Both the position numbers and the translations under genes were made by a program. Of a DNA stretch of 64,000 nucleotides, positions 36,972-46,154 are shown piece by piece. The DNA lies in NCBI RefSeq assembly GCF_041821065.1, contig NZ_JBGUAX010000002.1, forward strand, positions 310,001 to 374,000. The letters run 5' to 3'. The DNA is from Egicoccus sp. AB-alg2 (GTDB lineage Bacteria > Actinomycetota > Nitriliruptoria > Nitriliruptorales > Nitriliruptoraceae). The notes beneath the pieces are model-generated. The model did not search any database. It worked only from the letters and a program-made list of their open reading frames with translations, and was not told the DNA's origin. The first letter of the stretch is position 1. Every line of letters begins with the position of its first letter.

Positions 36972-37908
36972 CTACAGGTCGGGACGCGCTTCGAGTTCTC
37001 CATCGGCGATGGCCTGACGGTGACGGTCGAGGTCCCGCTCGTTCTGGTCCGCGTAGCGCCGGGCGAAACGGATGTCGACACCGGCTTTCATGTCCCGCAA
37101 CTGGCGCCAGTAGTAGTGCCGGCCGGTGACCGTGCTGCTCCACCCGAGGAAGATGTCGCTGGCGGCCTGCATCAGGAGTTGCCCCTGGACGACCCGCTGA
37201 CCGTGGTGCGTATAGGCGGACCGCTGGACCACCACCTCGAGGACCGAGGCCGCCGCCTCTTTGGCCTGCAGCAGCAGCCCGACGTCGAGGTGGCCGTACC
37301 AGGTGTCCAGGAAACCCGCGCGCGCGAAGTCGCCCATCGCCAGCCGGGCCGCCGCCACGGTGGACACGAGCTCGGCGCGCTGCGCCGGCGGGAACTGCCG
37401 CAGCCGGCCGGCGATCTCGAAGCTGGTGGCCAGACGCTTGACGTCCCACTCCCATGGGCCGGGCAGCGTCTCGTCGAAGTCGTTGAGGTCGAACACGAGC
37501 CGCCGCTCCGGGCTCGCGTGGACCCGCAGTTGGCGAGGTGCGCGTCGCCGCACGATTGGACCTGGAAGCCGGTCGTCGGAGTCACGGCGAGGTCGTGTGT
37601 GCCATGATCGCCCCCGCTCCCCGATAGGAGGCGAACGGGTCGGCGGTCATCCGGCCGTGCCGGATCGGGACGAGGCCGGGGATCCGCGTGGCGTCCTGCT
37701 CGCGGAGGACCGCGACGGGGTCACCCCGCTGCGATGGTGCGTCCCACTCGGCGTGGTCGCGGCGGCGGACCGACTGGCGGGCGGCGCGGCCCGCCGACGA
37801 CGCATGGATGGCACGGTCGTCCCCGTCAGCGAGCAAGCGGCTCCCCGTTTCCCGATCACGATCGTCTGCACTCGGCGGGGCGCCGCGGACTGCGCCGCCG
37901 TCACACAC
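36972..37908 (-). pseudogene. Decayed DUF2252 gene (frameshifts and internal deletions)
   Basis: Three frames hold consecutive pieces of one DUF2252 protein. Frame one (to the stop at 37582) has AARQSVRRRDHAEWDAPS, EQDATRIPGLVPIRHGRM and FASYRGAGAIMA. A two-base AC insertion in a CA repeat then shifts to the frame with TGFQVQSCGDAHLANCG. A second indel shifts to SPERRLVFDLNDFDETLPG. That frame continues through GQRVVQGQLLMQAASDIFLGW and YADQNERD to the stop. From memory, the intact family is about 450 aa; only ~312 codons remain. Residues are missing after DTWYGHLDV and after LRDMKAGVDI. This is genuine decay, not just sequencing error. Confidence 0.85.
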
Positions 37909-37977
37909 CCGCAGGATCGGGCTCTACGCGTCGGACGTCGTCTCCACCCACGGGCGGGTGGTCGAGCCAGCGAGGCG

Positions 37978-39201
37978 TCACTCCTTGGCGCTGCGCCAGG
38001 CGGTCCGGTACCCGACACGTCCGCCGGCGCGCAGGATCGAGCCCTCGTACAGGCGGGCGGCCAGCAACGTGAGCAGGGCGGCGCTCACCAGCACCACCGC
38101 GCCCGAGAGCACCGCCTCCCACAGGGGCAGCTCGACGAGGGCGAGACGCACCGGCACCACGAACGGGGCGGAGAAGGGCACGTAGGTGGCGACCACGGCC
38201 AGGGTGCTGTCCGGTGCGTTCAAGGTCGGGAACGCCAGCATGAAGGCGACGATCAGGATCGCCCACAGCGGCATGACCACCGCCTGCAGGTCCTCGATCC
38301 GCGACGCCATGGCGGCCAGGCCGCCGGTCACGCCCGCGTACAACGCGAAGCCGAGCACGAAGAACACGATCACCGACGCGACCGCCGCGCCGACGCCGGG
38401 CGGCAGCAGGTCGGGGTCGCGCACCAGCAGGAACACGAGCGCCGGCGCGACGATCGTGACGACCTGGGCCGTGCCGACGATCCCCAGGCCCAGCAGCTTG
38501 CCGCCGAGGAGCTGCCGCGGCGGCACGGCCGGCAGCATCAGCTCGACGACCCGGGAGCCCTTCTCCTCGATGACCCCGGTCGCGACGATCTGGGCGAAGA
38601 AGATCAGCGCGAGGTAGAGGAAGAACGACCCGACGTAGGCGACCGCGAACCGGGCACCGGCGGTCTCCGCGTCGACACCCGTGCCCGTCTCCACGATGTC
38701 CACCGGCACCGGCCTGGCATCCAGGGCCGTGCCGACCAGACCCGGATCGGCGCCGGCCGCCTCGAGCTCCTCGGCGACGCCGAGCGCTTCCGTGACCCCG
38801 AAGGGCACGGCCGGCGTGAACGGCCCGGCCGGCGTGGGTGCCAGCACCCGGGCGCCGTCGTCCACGATCGCGAAATCGGCTCCCTGTGCGATGGCCTGTC
38901 GGGCCGCGGCCTCGTCGGTCACCTGGCGGTAGGTCGGCTCCTGACCGACACGGGTGGCCAGCGCAGAGCGGGCCGCCTCCGAGAGTTCCCCGACGACGGC
39001 GACCTCCAGCCCGCTCGCGGCCGTTCCGGGCGCGGCGTCGGTGTCGCGGTCGCCGCCGAACAGGTCACCGCCGTTGGAGAACAGCACCGCGCCGACGAGC
39101 ACCACGACGGCCAGCAGCACAGTGGTGCCCACCAACGCCTTCGACCGCACCCGTTGGCGGATCTCGCGGCCGGCCACGAGCAGGACCTGTCGGGTACGCA
39201 T
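37978..39201 (-). CDS. ABC-2 type transporter permease (NatB-like)
   Basis: 407 aa. N-terminal helix (ALVGTTVLLAVVVLVGAVL), a ~130-residue extracytoplasmic domain with alternating Ala/Asp/Glu, then five or six helices starting at FAVAYVGSFFLYLALIFFAQ. VIEEKGSRVVELMLPAVPPRQLLGGKLLG is the conserved NatB coupling region. NatAB exports sodium in Bacillus; related systems export other small molecules. ATG 39201 overlaps the stop of the ATPase gene, so they form a two-gene unit. Confidence 0.9.
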   Translation of the reverse strand: MRTRQVLLVAGREIRQRVRSKALVGTTVLLAVVVLVGAVLFSNGGDLFGGDRDTDAAPGTAASGLEVAVVGELSEAARSALATRVGQEPTYRQVTDEAAARQAIAQGADFAIVDDGARVLAPTPAGPFTPAVPFGVTEALGVAEELEAAGADPGLVGTALDARPVPVDIVETGTGVDAETAGARFAVAYVGSFFLYLALIFFAQIVATGVIEEKGSRVVELMLPAVPPRQLLGGKLLGLGIVGTAQVVTIVAPALVFLLVRDPDLLPPGVGAAVASVIVFFVLGFALYAGVTGGLAAMASRIEDLQAVVMPLWAILIVAFMLAFPTLNAPDSTLAVVATYVPFSAPFVVPVRLALVELPLWEAVLSGAVVLVSAALLTLLAARLYEGSILRAGGRVGYRTAWRSAKE

Positions 39202-40094
39202 CAGGCCGGCTCCCCCACCGCGTCGCGGAACAACTCGGACAGTCTGGGTGGCTCGAGGCTCATCTGCAGGACCGGCCCGCTGCGTCGTGCGTGCTGGAGG
39301 ACCCCGACCGCGTCGACGTCGTCCCCGAGTACGAGGGTCACCTCGCCGTCGCGGCGGGCCACCACCTGCACGTCGTCCGGGACGTTGGCGAGCCACCCGT
39401 CGTCGCCCTCGACGACGATGCGCAGCCGTGTCGGGCCGCGGCGTTTCAACTCGCGGACGTCACCGTGCAGGACCGTCCGGCCCCGGCTGACGATGGCGAC
39501 CGTGGTGCACAGGTCCTCGACCAGGTCGAGCTGGTGGGACGAGAACACGACGGCGGCGCCACGCTCGGCCTGCTCGCGCAGCAGCGCCGACATCGTGTCG
39601 ACGGCCAGCGGGTCGAGGCCGCTGAACGGCTCGTCGAGCACGAGCAGTTCCGGCCCGTGGACCAGGGCGGCCGCGAACTGCACCCGCTGCTGGTTGCCGA
39701 GGCTCAACGCCTCCGTCGGGTCACCGATCCGCTCGGCGAGACCCAGCTTGTCGAGCAGGGCCTCGACCCGCTCGATGGCCTGGCCCTTCGACAGCCCGTG
39801 CAGGCGGGCGAAGTAGGCCAACTGCTCGCCGATCGGCATCTTGGCGTAGAGCCCCCGCTCCTCGGGGAGGTAGCCGGTGGCGGCCCGCATCTCCGCGGTG
39901 ATCGGCGCACCGTTCCAGCGCACCTCGCCACCGTCGAGCCGGGTCACGCCCAGCACGGCGCGCATGGCGGTGGTCTTGCCGGCACCGTTGGGGCCGAGGA
40001 AGCCGCACAACTCCCCCGGCCGGACGGCGAACGAGAGGTCGTCCAGCGCCACGACGTCGCCGAAGGCGCGCCGCAACCCATCGAGTTCCAGCAC
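39201..40094 (-). CDS. ABC transporter ATP-binding protein (NatA-like)
   Basis: 297 aa, GTG start. Walker A GPNGAGKTT, ABC signature LSLGNQQRVQ (with N in place of the usual G at the second position), Walker B LLVLDEPFSGLDP, and H-loop SSHQ. The C-terminal ~80 residues (GPTRLRIVVEGDD, LVLGDDVDAVGVLQHA) form the NatA-type accessory domain. Partner of the downstream permease. The LSLGNQQ form is common in NatA-like ATPases. Confidence 0.93.
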   Translation of the reverse strand: MLELDGLRRAFGDVVALDDLSFAVRPGELCGFLGPNGAGKTTAMRAVLGVTRLDGGEVRWNGAPITAEMRAATGYLPEERGLYAKMPIGEQLAYFARLHGLSKGQAIERVEALLDKLGLAERIGDPTEALSLGNQQRVQFAAALVHGPELLVLDEPFSGLDPLAVDTMSALLREQAERGAAVVFSSHQLDLVEDLCTTVAIVSRGRTVLHGDVRELKRRGPTRLRIVVEGDDGWLANVPDDVQVVARRDGEVTLVLGDDVDAVGVLQHARRSGPVLQMSLEPPRLSELFRDAVGEPA

Positions 40095-40198
40095 GTCGCC
40101 ACGCCCCTGCTACCGGCCGGTCCCTGGAGGCGGGACCCTAGGCAGGGGCGGGTGCCGGCGCCAATCGGCAGCGGGCACCGCAGGCCGCAGGGCCCCGG

Positions 40199-41836
40199 TC
40201 AGCCCGCGAGGGCCTCGCCCAGCAGCGTGCGCGCGATGACCCGGAGGGCCAGCACCTCGTCGGCGCCCTCGAAGATCGACAGCACACGGGCGTCGACGAA
40301 CAGGCGCGAGACCGTGTACTCCTCGGCATAGCCGTAGCCGCCGTGGATCTGCTGGGCCTCACGGGTGACCCATTCCGCGACCCGGCACGACAGCTGCTTG
40401 ACCTGGCTCGCCGCCAGCTGCGCGCCCTCGTCGCCGCGCGCCAGCTGGCGGGCCACGTCGGTCGCGAAGACCCGGCAGGCCGCGATGACCGCCGCCATCC
40501 GGGCGAGCTTGATGCGGTTGAGTTCGTAGGCGGCCAGCGGCGTGTCGAAGACGTGCCGTTCCTTGGCGTAGCCGGTCGCGTGCTCCAGCGCCGACTGCAT
40601 CACGCCGAGGGCCCGCGCGGCGGTCTGCAGGCGGGCGTTCGCGAACGCCTGCATCTGCAGGTAGAACCCGCGTCCGAGCCCGTCGTCCTCGCCGATCAGG
40701 TTGGCGTGCGGCACGCGCCAGCCGTCGAAGCTGATCTCGAAGGAGTGCATGCCGCGGTAGCCGAGCGTCGGGATGGCGCGGGCGTCCATGCTCCCGCCGC
40801 CGTCACCGTCCTGCTCGGCCCGCCACTCGTGGCCGGCGAAGGCCGGCTTCTCGACCACGAACAGGCTCAGGCCCCGGTGGCCGAGCGAGCGGTCCGGGTC
40901 GGTGCGCGCGAGCACCAGCAGGTACTCGGCGCGGCCACCGAACGTGCACCAGGTCTTCACCCCGTTGATGACCCAGTCGTCGCCGTCGCGGGTGGCGGTG
41001 ACCTTGACGCCGGCGACGTCCGAGCCGTGGTCGGGCTCCGTGACGGCGACCCCGCACATCTTCTCGCCGGACGCGATGGCGGGCAGCCAGGTCGCCTTCT
41101 GCTGCTCCGTGCCGCCCTTCAGGATGGCGGTGCCGATGATCTCCGGGCGGGTGATCAGCGAGCCGGCGACGCCCAGGGAGCCGCGCGAGAGCTCCTCGGT
41201 GACCAGCACCATGTTGAGCAGTTCGTCCTCGCCGCCGGCCGAGAACCCGCCGTAGGCCTCGGGGATGGACAGCGCGAAGCAGCCGAGCTCGGCCAGGCCG
41301 GCGATGACCTCCTCGGGGATGTCCTGGTCGTGGCGGTGCACCTCTTCGGCGACCGGGACGACCTTGTCCTCCGCGAACCGGCGGAAGGTCTGGCGCACCA
41401 TCTCCAGTTCCTCGGCGAGGTGGCGCGGTCCGGCCTCACCGGTGGCCAGCACCCGCTCGGCGAGGTCGTCGAGGAAGCCCGGATCGCGCCCGGCGGCCAG
41501 TGCCTCGGCGGCCTCGCCCAGCACGTCGACGTCGAGCCCCCAGTGGGCGGCCCGCCCGGCGACGCGCGCCTGCAGGTCGGCGGCCACGTCGGCGGCATAG
41601 GCGAGCGCGAGTGCCGCCTCCTGCTCGCCCTGCTCACCGTAGGTCAGCAGGTGCCGGGCAGCGGCGACGGCCGACGCGAGCGAGGCGAGGTCGTAGGCGA
41701 CGGTCTGGTGTTGGTCGAGCAGGCCGGTGCTGATCCGGCCGTCCTTCTCGCTACGGGCGGCCAACGACGCGGCGGCGGTGTCCACCGCGTCCTGCAGGGC
41801 CGAGACCAGCGTGCGGGCGTGATCGAGATGGGACAC
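40199..41836 (-). CDS. Acyl-CoA dehydrogenase, long form
   Basis: 545 aa from GTG 41836 with AAGGAG upstream. The flavoenzyme core (about 150-545) shows VVPVAEEVHRHDQDIPEEV, CGVAVTEPDHGSDVAGV (FAD), WVINGVKTWCTFGG, and the catalytic Glu region LSIFEGADEVLALRV after QIHGGYGYAEEY. An extra helical N-terminus of ~150 residues is present, longer than in ~380-aa short-chain enzymes. It oxidises acyl-CoA to enoyl-CoA, passing electrons to ETF. The substrate is unknown. Divergent from a cupin gene. Confidence 0.93.
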   Translation of the reverse strand: MSHLDHARTLVSALQDAVDTAAASLAARSEKDGRISTGLLDQHQTVAYDLASLASAVAAARHLLTYGEQGEQEAALALAYAADVAADLQARVAGRAAHWGLDVDVLGEAAEALAAGRDPGFLDDLAERVLATGEAGPRHLAEELEMVRQTFRRFAEDKVVPVAEEVHRHDQDIPEEVIAGLAELGCFALSIPEAYGGFSAGGEDELLNMVLVTEELSRGSLGVAGSLITRPEIIGTAILKGGTEQQKATWLPAIASGEKMCGVAVTEPDHGSDVAGVKVTATRDGDDWVINGVKTWCTFGGRAEYLLVLARTDPDRSLGHRGLSLFVVEKPAFAGHEWRAEQDGDGGGSMDARAIPTLGYRGMHSFEISFDGWRVPHANLIGEDDGLGRGFYLQMQAFANARLQTAARALGVMQSALEHATGYAKERHVFDTPLAAYELNRIKLARMAAVIAACRVFATDVARQLARGDEGAQLAASQVKQLSCRVAEWVTREAQQIHGGYGYAEEYTVSRLFVDARVLSIFEGADEVLALRVIARTLLGEALAG

Positions 41837-42013
41837 GGGAGCGCTCCTTCGCCGGTCGCCCGCAGGGAGGCGGGGACCGCCAGAGCCTGCCATCCCGGAT
41901 CGGCCGGCTCCAAGCCCACACGACGGCAGGATCCCCACCGGCGATCCGCCCCATCGAGCCTCGTCGGCAGTGATACTCGAACCCGACCCCGGTGGCGCGA
42001 CGAGGAGGACCTC

Positions 42014-42478
42014 ATGACCTACGTGGGAACCGGCGAGACCGACGCGCGGCTCGCCCCGCCGGCTCAGGTCCTCGACCTCGGCGCGACGCGGGTCCGGGTG
42101 CTGGCCGACGTGGCGGCGACCGATGGTCGCTACTCGCTGTACGGGCTGGACCTGCCGGCGGACGGTGGTACGGCCACGCCGCACTTCCACCGCACCTTCT
42201 CCGAGTCGTTCCTGGTGCTGGACGGCGAGGTGGAGCTCTACGACGGCCGCGAGTGGGTGGCGGTCGGCGCCGGCGCGCACCTGTACATCCCGCCCGGCTC
42301 CGTGCACGGCTACCGCAACCACAGCGGACAGCCGGCATCGATGCTGATGCTGACCTGCCCGGGGGCCCGGCGGGAGGACTACTTCGCCGCGCTGGCGGAG
42401 ATCGCCGCCGGTGGGCGGCGCCCCTCGCCCGAGGAGTGGACGGCGCTGCTGGCCGCCCACGACCAGTACAGCGTCTGA
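42014..42478 (+). CDS. Cupin-domain protein
   Basis: 154 aa, ATG with GAGGAGGAC upstream. Cupin motif 1 is ATPHFHRTFSESFLVLDGE with the metal-binding His pair and Glu, and motif 2 is IPPGSVHGYRNHSG with the third His. This is a small single-domain beta-barrel with an intact metal site. Such proteins may be dioxygenases, isomerases or sugar sensors. No adjacent pathway gene suggests which. Confidence 0.88.
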   Translation: MTYVGTGETDARLAPPAQVLDLGATRVRVLADVAATDGRYSLYGLDLPADGGTATPHFHRTFSESFLVLDGEVELYDGREWVAVGAGAHLYIPPGSVHGYRNHSGQPASMLMLTCPGARREDYFAALAEIAAGGRRPSPEEWTALLAAHDQYSV

Positions 42479-42540
42479 CGGCAACGCAGCCGGCAACGCC
42501 GGAGACGGACGACGACGGTCGACGACAGCCGGTGGCGGGG

Positions 42541-43494
42541 CTACGCGGCGTCGGCGGCCAGCAGCGCCGCGCCGATGGCCCCACCTTCGTCGCCGAGTTG
42601 TGCCGCGACCACGCGCACCCGGGGCGGCTGGAGGAACAGGTGGGGGCGCATGGCGGCGTCGACCTGCATCCGGAAGCGCTCGCCGAACCGGTCGGCGAGC
42701 CCGCCGCCGAGTACCACGACGTCGACGTCCAGCAGGTTGACGGCGCTGGCGATGCCGGCACCCAGGGCCTCGATGGCGTCGTCCAGCAGGTCGGCGACCA
42801 GCGGGTCACCGCGGTCGTAGGCCTCCTGGAACACCCCGGAGGTCGGCCGGGACTTGCCCAGTTCCTCCATGACGTCGAACAGGATGGTCGGCGTGCCGGC
42901 CGCCTTGGCCCGCTCGGCCGCCAGCGACATCGCCCGACGGCCCGCGTACGCCTCGATACAGCCCCGACGCCCGCAGGGACAGACGGCGCCGCCCTGCTGG
43001 ACGACCATGTGGCCGAACTCGCCGGCGCCGCCGGCGCCGCCCTCGAACGGCCGGCCGTCGAGGATGATCCCGCCGCCGACACCGGTGCCGACGTGCACGC
43101 CGAGCACGTCGTCGGTGCCGCGTCCGGCGCCGAGCCGATGCTCGGCGACCGCGGCGGCGGTGACGTCGTTGGCCACCCGGACCTCGTGACCCACTTTCTG
43201 CTTGAACAGGTCCGCCAGCGAGAACCGCTCGAGGAAGCCGGGGACGTTGGCCGCCCCGCCGACGGTGCCGGCCATGACGATGCCGGGCGAACCGACCCCG
43301 ACGCCGTCCACGTCGTCCATGGTGCGGCCCGCATCCCCGAGGGCGTCGCGGACCGCGGCGTCCATGACGTCGAGCACCCCCGTGCGGTCCCCTGTCGACG
43401 GAGTGCGCAGCTTGGCCCGTCCCAGTCGCTGTTCGCCGTCCAGCACCACCGCGTAGATGTTCGTGCCGCCCAGATCGATGCCGACCGTGACCAC
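42541..43494 (-). CDS. ROK-family glucokinase-like sugar kinase
   Basis: 317 aa, GTG start with GGAGG five bases upstream. Phosphate motif VTVGIDLGGTNIYAV, substrate loop GSPGIVMAGTVGGAANVPGF, catalytic Asp in RVANDVTAAAVAE, and the ROK zinc motif EFGHMVVQQGGAVCPCGRRGCIEAYA. Most likely phosphorylates glucose or another hexose with ATP. No repressor-type HTH is present at the N-terminus, so it is a kinase rather than an XylR-like regulator. Confidence 0.93.
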   Translation of the reverse strand: MVTVGIDLGGTNIYAVVLDGEQRLGRAKLRTPSTGDRTGVLDVMDAAVRDALGDAGRTMDDVDGVGVGSPGIVMAGTVGGAANVPGFLERFSLADLFKQKVGHEVRVANDVTAAAVAEHRLGAGRGTDDVLGVHVGTGVGGGIILDGRPFEGGAGGAGEFGHMVVQQGGAVCPCGRRGCIEAYAGRRAMSLAAERAKAAGTPTILFDVMEELGKSRPTSGVFQEAYDRGDPLVADLLDDAIEALGAGIASAVNLLDVDVVVLGGGLADRFGERFRMQVDAAMRPHLFLQPPRVRVVAAQLGDEGGAIGAALLAADAA

Positions 43495-43551
43495 GCATGC
43501 CTCCGTGACGGGTGACCCGCGGCCCGTGACCGTGCCGCGGGAGGGCGCAGC

Positions 43552-44532
43552 CTAGCGCTCTGGCGCGATCCGGCCCCGGGTGGTGGCCTCGTCGGCCGTG
43601 CCGTCCGGCGGTGGCTCGGGCGACGATCCGGCGGTGCTCTGGCGCTCGTTCGCGCGTCGACGCCCGGCCAGGCCGAGTCCCACCGTGACGAGCACGGCAC
43701 CGACCACGGCCGCCGCCGACAGCCGTTCCCCGACGACCAGCACGGCCAGCGCGGTTGCCGTCAGCGGCTCGGCCAGGGTGAGTGTCGTGGCGGTCGGTGC
43801 GTCGACGGTGCGCAGGCCGGCGGCGAAGAGCGTGTAGGCGGCCGCGATCGTGAAGATCGACAGCCACACGATCATCACGAGTCCGCGCGGTGTGACGGCC
43901 CAGCCGATGCTCTGTGGCAGCAGGGCCGGCGCCAGCAGGAGGCCGCTGGCGGCGAATGCGAGCGCCATGCCGCTGGTGCCGTCGACGCCACGTTCGACCA
44001 GTCGCTTGGACGCGACGGCGTAGGTGGCGTAGGCGGCGCCGGCCGTCAGGGAGGCGCCCACACCGAACAGGTCCACCCCGCTCGCGGCGTCGGGTCCACC
44101 GCCGAGGACCAGCAGCGCCGTTCCCGACACCGTCACCGCCGTCGCGACCAGCCACCGCAGGCCGGGCCGCCGGCCGGCGAGCGCCTCGAGCAGCCCCGCC
44201 CACACCGGTGCGCTGCCGATCGCGACCAGCGTGCCGACCGCCACCCCGGACAGCCGGATGCCGGTGAAGTAGCCGCCCTGGAAGGCCGTCATGGCGACGG
44301 CGGCCACCGCCAGCGGTCCGGGGGCGCGCCGGGCGGTGTCGACGACGACGGCCCGGCCGCGCCACAGCAGCACCGCGCCCGACAGCAGCGCGCCGCCGAG
44401 CAGGCTGCGCAGCGCGGCCACGGCCGGCGGCCACGCCTCCGGCGGCCCCAACTCCTGCGCCGCCCCTGCGGTGCCCCACAGGGTCGCTGCCGCCAGGACC
44501 AGCAGCGGGCCGCGGGCACCCGGCCCACTCAC
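43552..44532 (-). CDS. EamA/DMT-family transporter
   Basis: 326 aa, GTG start overlapping the upstream stop (GTGA). Ten hydrophobic helices in two five-helix EamA repeats are visible, for example LLVLAAATLWGTAGA, SGVAVGTLVAIGSAPVWAG and TATTLTLAEPLTATALAVLVV. The signature TLAEPLTATALA matches repeat two. The C-terminus is a hydrophilic tail of about 40 residues. The family exports amino acids or metabolites. Probably co-transcribed with the luciferase-like gene upstream. Confidence 0.9.
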   Translation of the reverse strand: MSGPGARGPLLVLAAATLWGTAGAAQELGPPEAWPPAVAALRSLLGGALLSGAVLLWRGRAVVVDTARRAPGPLAVAAVAMTAFQGGYFTGIRLSGVAVGTLVAIGSAPVWAGLLEALAGRRPGLRWLVATAVTVSGTALLVLGGGPDAASGVDLFGVGASLTAGAAYATYAVASKRLVERGVDGTSGMALAFAASGLLLAPALLPQSIGWAVTPRGLVMIVWLSIFTIAAAYTLFAAGLRTVDAPTATTLTLAEPLTATALAVLVVGERLSAAAVVGAVLVTVGLGLAGRRRANERQSTAGSSPEPPPDGTADEATTRGRIAPER

Positions 44533-45539
44533 CGGCGCAGTCCCGCGGCCAGGTGCGCGACGTCCTCGGCGCTCGGCTGGAACGGCGTGTACAGGCTGAC
44601 TCGGTCGGCGAGGTCGCCGTAACGGGCACGGATCGCCGCGCCGAGTCCGTCGGGGGGCGCGACGACGGCGAACGCGTGCAGCACCTCGTCGTCGACGAGT
44701 TCCGGCATCGCGTCCCACTCGCCGCGTAGCGAGCGCGTGTGGAGTTCCTCGTGCAGGTGGCCCCAGCCGTGCAGCTCGAGGACCGGCCGGTACGCGGGCG
44801 TCGACCCGTAGAAGGCCAGCTGCTGGCGCACGAATGCGTCGGCGCGGGCCACCTCGAGCTCGTCGTGGCCCGTCACGGCGAACACCGGCAGCGCCACCTC
44901 GACGTCGTCGCGGCGGCGTCCGGCACCCTCGGCGCCCGCCCCGAGTGCCGGCAGCGTGACCTCGCGCAGGTAGCGGTCGGTGGTGAAGCCGTGGCAGAGC
45001 ACCCCGTCGGCCACCTCGCCGGCCACCTCGGTCATGCGCCGCCCGACCGCCGCCAGCCACACCGGCGGCGGGCCGTGCCCGTGCGCCGGCGGGGTGAAGA
45101 ACGGTGTCATCAGCGTGTGCCGGTAGAACTCGCCCCGGTAGGCCAGCCGGTCGCCGGTCTCCCACGCGCTCCAGATGGCCCGCAGCGCCAGCACGAAGTC
45201 CCGCATGCGTGCCGCGGGCGCGGACCACGTCGCGCTGAAGCGCTTCTCCACGTGCGCCTTCACCTGGGACCCGAGGCCGAGCACGAAGCGTCCCCCGGTC
45301 AACGCCTGCAGGTCGTGGGCGGCCTGGGCGACGTGCATCGGCGAACGGGGGAACGCCACCGCGATCGCGGTCCCCACCTGCAGCCGCTCCGTGGCCACCC
45401 CTGCGGCCGTGCAGGCCAAGAGCGGCTCGTGGGCGGTCTCGCCCGTGAACCAGCCGTCGTAGCCGCCCACCTCCGCCGCGGCGGCGAGCCCTGCCACCTC
45501 GGCGAGGGGCGCGCCCAGGATCATGGCGTCGAGCTTCAC
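44529..45539 (-). CDS. LLM-class F420-dependent oxidoreductase
   Basis: 336 aa from GTG 45539. Luciferase-like TIM barrel: VKLDAMILGAPLAEVAGLAA, GYDGWFTGETAHEPLL, LQVGTAIAVAFPRSPMHVAQ, TGGRFVLGLGSQVKAHVEKRF and PVWLAAVGRRMTEVAGEVAD. The pattern fits the TIGR03617-type F420 enzymes of actinobacteria rather than FMN luciferases. The cofactor is inferred. The hydride acceptor is unknown. Sits between a thioesterase and an EamA exporter in a tight three-gene unit. Confidence 0.88.
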   Translation of the reverse strand: MKLDAMILGAPLAEVAGLAAAAEVGGYDGWFTGETAHEPLLACTAAGVATERLQVGTAIAVAFPRSPMHVAQAAHDLQALTGGRFVLGLGSQVKAHVEKRFSATWSAPAARMRDFVLALRAIWSAWETGDRLAYRGEFYRHTLMTPFFTPPAHGHGPPPVWLAAVGRRMTEVAGEVADGVLCHGFTTDRYLREVTLPALGAGAEGAGRRRDDVEVALPVFAVTGHDELEVARADAFVRQQLAFYGSTPAYRPVLELHGWGHLHEELHTRSLRGEWDAMPELVDDEVLHAFAVVAPPDGLGAAIRARYGDLADRVSLYTPFQPSAEDVAHLAAGLRR

Positions 45540-45540
45540 G

Positions 45541-46017
45541 TCAGCCACCCACCTGGTCGGAGGCGACCGCCTGCACGCGCACCTGCCCGCGGGCGACGGG
45601 CTTGCCGTCGGACTCCCGGCTGACGACGACCTGCCACAACTGCTGGGTGCGCCCCACGTGCAGGGGCACGCCCTCCACCAGCACCCGCCCCTGCCGGTGC
45701 GGGCGGAGGAAGTCGGTCGTGTTGCTGACGCCGACGGCGAGCTCCTCGTTCGACGCAGCGTGCAGGGCGGCCCCGATCGAGGCGATCGTCTCCACGACCG
45801 CGCACCACACGCCACCGTGGACGATGCCGTAGGGCTGGTGGTGGCGTTCGTCGACGTCGAGGTGGGCCGTGACCCGCTCCAGCGACAGGGTGTCCCAGCG
45901 CAGGCCGACCACGTCGCTGGCGAAGCGGTCGGCCTCGAGCACCTCCAGCTCGTCGGCCGCGACCGTCTCGCCCACCTGCAGGCGGCCCAACAAGGTCTCG
46001 AACGCTGCCTCGGTCAC
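45541..46017 (-). CDS. Hotdog-fold thioesterase (PaaI-like)
   Basis: 158 aa from GTG 46017 with GCGAGG just upstream. Hotdog motif [21 protein letters not shown] carries HGG and the catalytic Glu/Asp-equivalent position; [21 protein letters not shown] is the second signature. Likely hydrolyses an aryl- or acyl-CoA. Directly precedes the luciferase-like gene, with one base between stop and start. Divergent from ilvD. Confidence 0.88.
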   Translation of the reverse strand: MTEAAFETLLGRLQVGETVAADELEVLEADRFASDVVGLRWDTLSLERVTAHLDVDERHHQPYGIVHGGVWCAVVETIASIGAALHAASNEELAVGVSNTTDFLRPHRQGRVLVEGVPLHVGRTQQLWQVVVSRESDGKPVARGQVRVQAVASDQVGG

Positions 46018-46154
46018 CCTCGCCTCCGCTCCACGGGCCGATGTCCGGCGGCACGCTACCGGCGCGTTTCGACGTCCACGGCACCGTGTGGTCTGATGGG
46101 ACCGGCGCGGGTCGCCGCCGAGGACCCCGCCTCGCCGCCCCGGAGACGACAACC

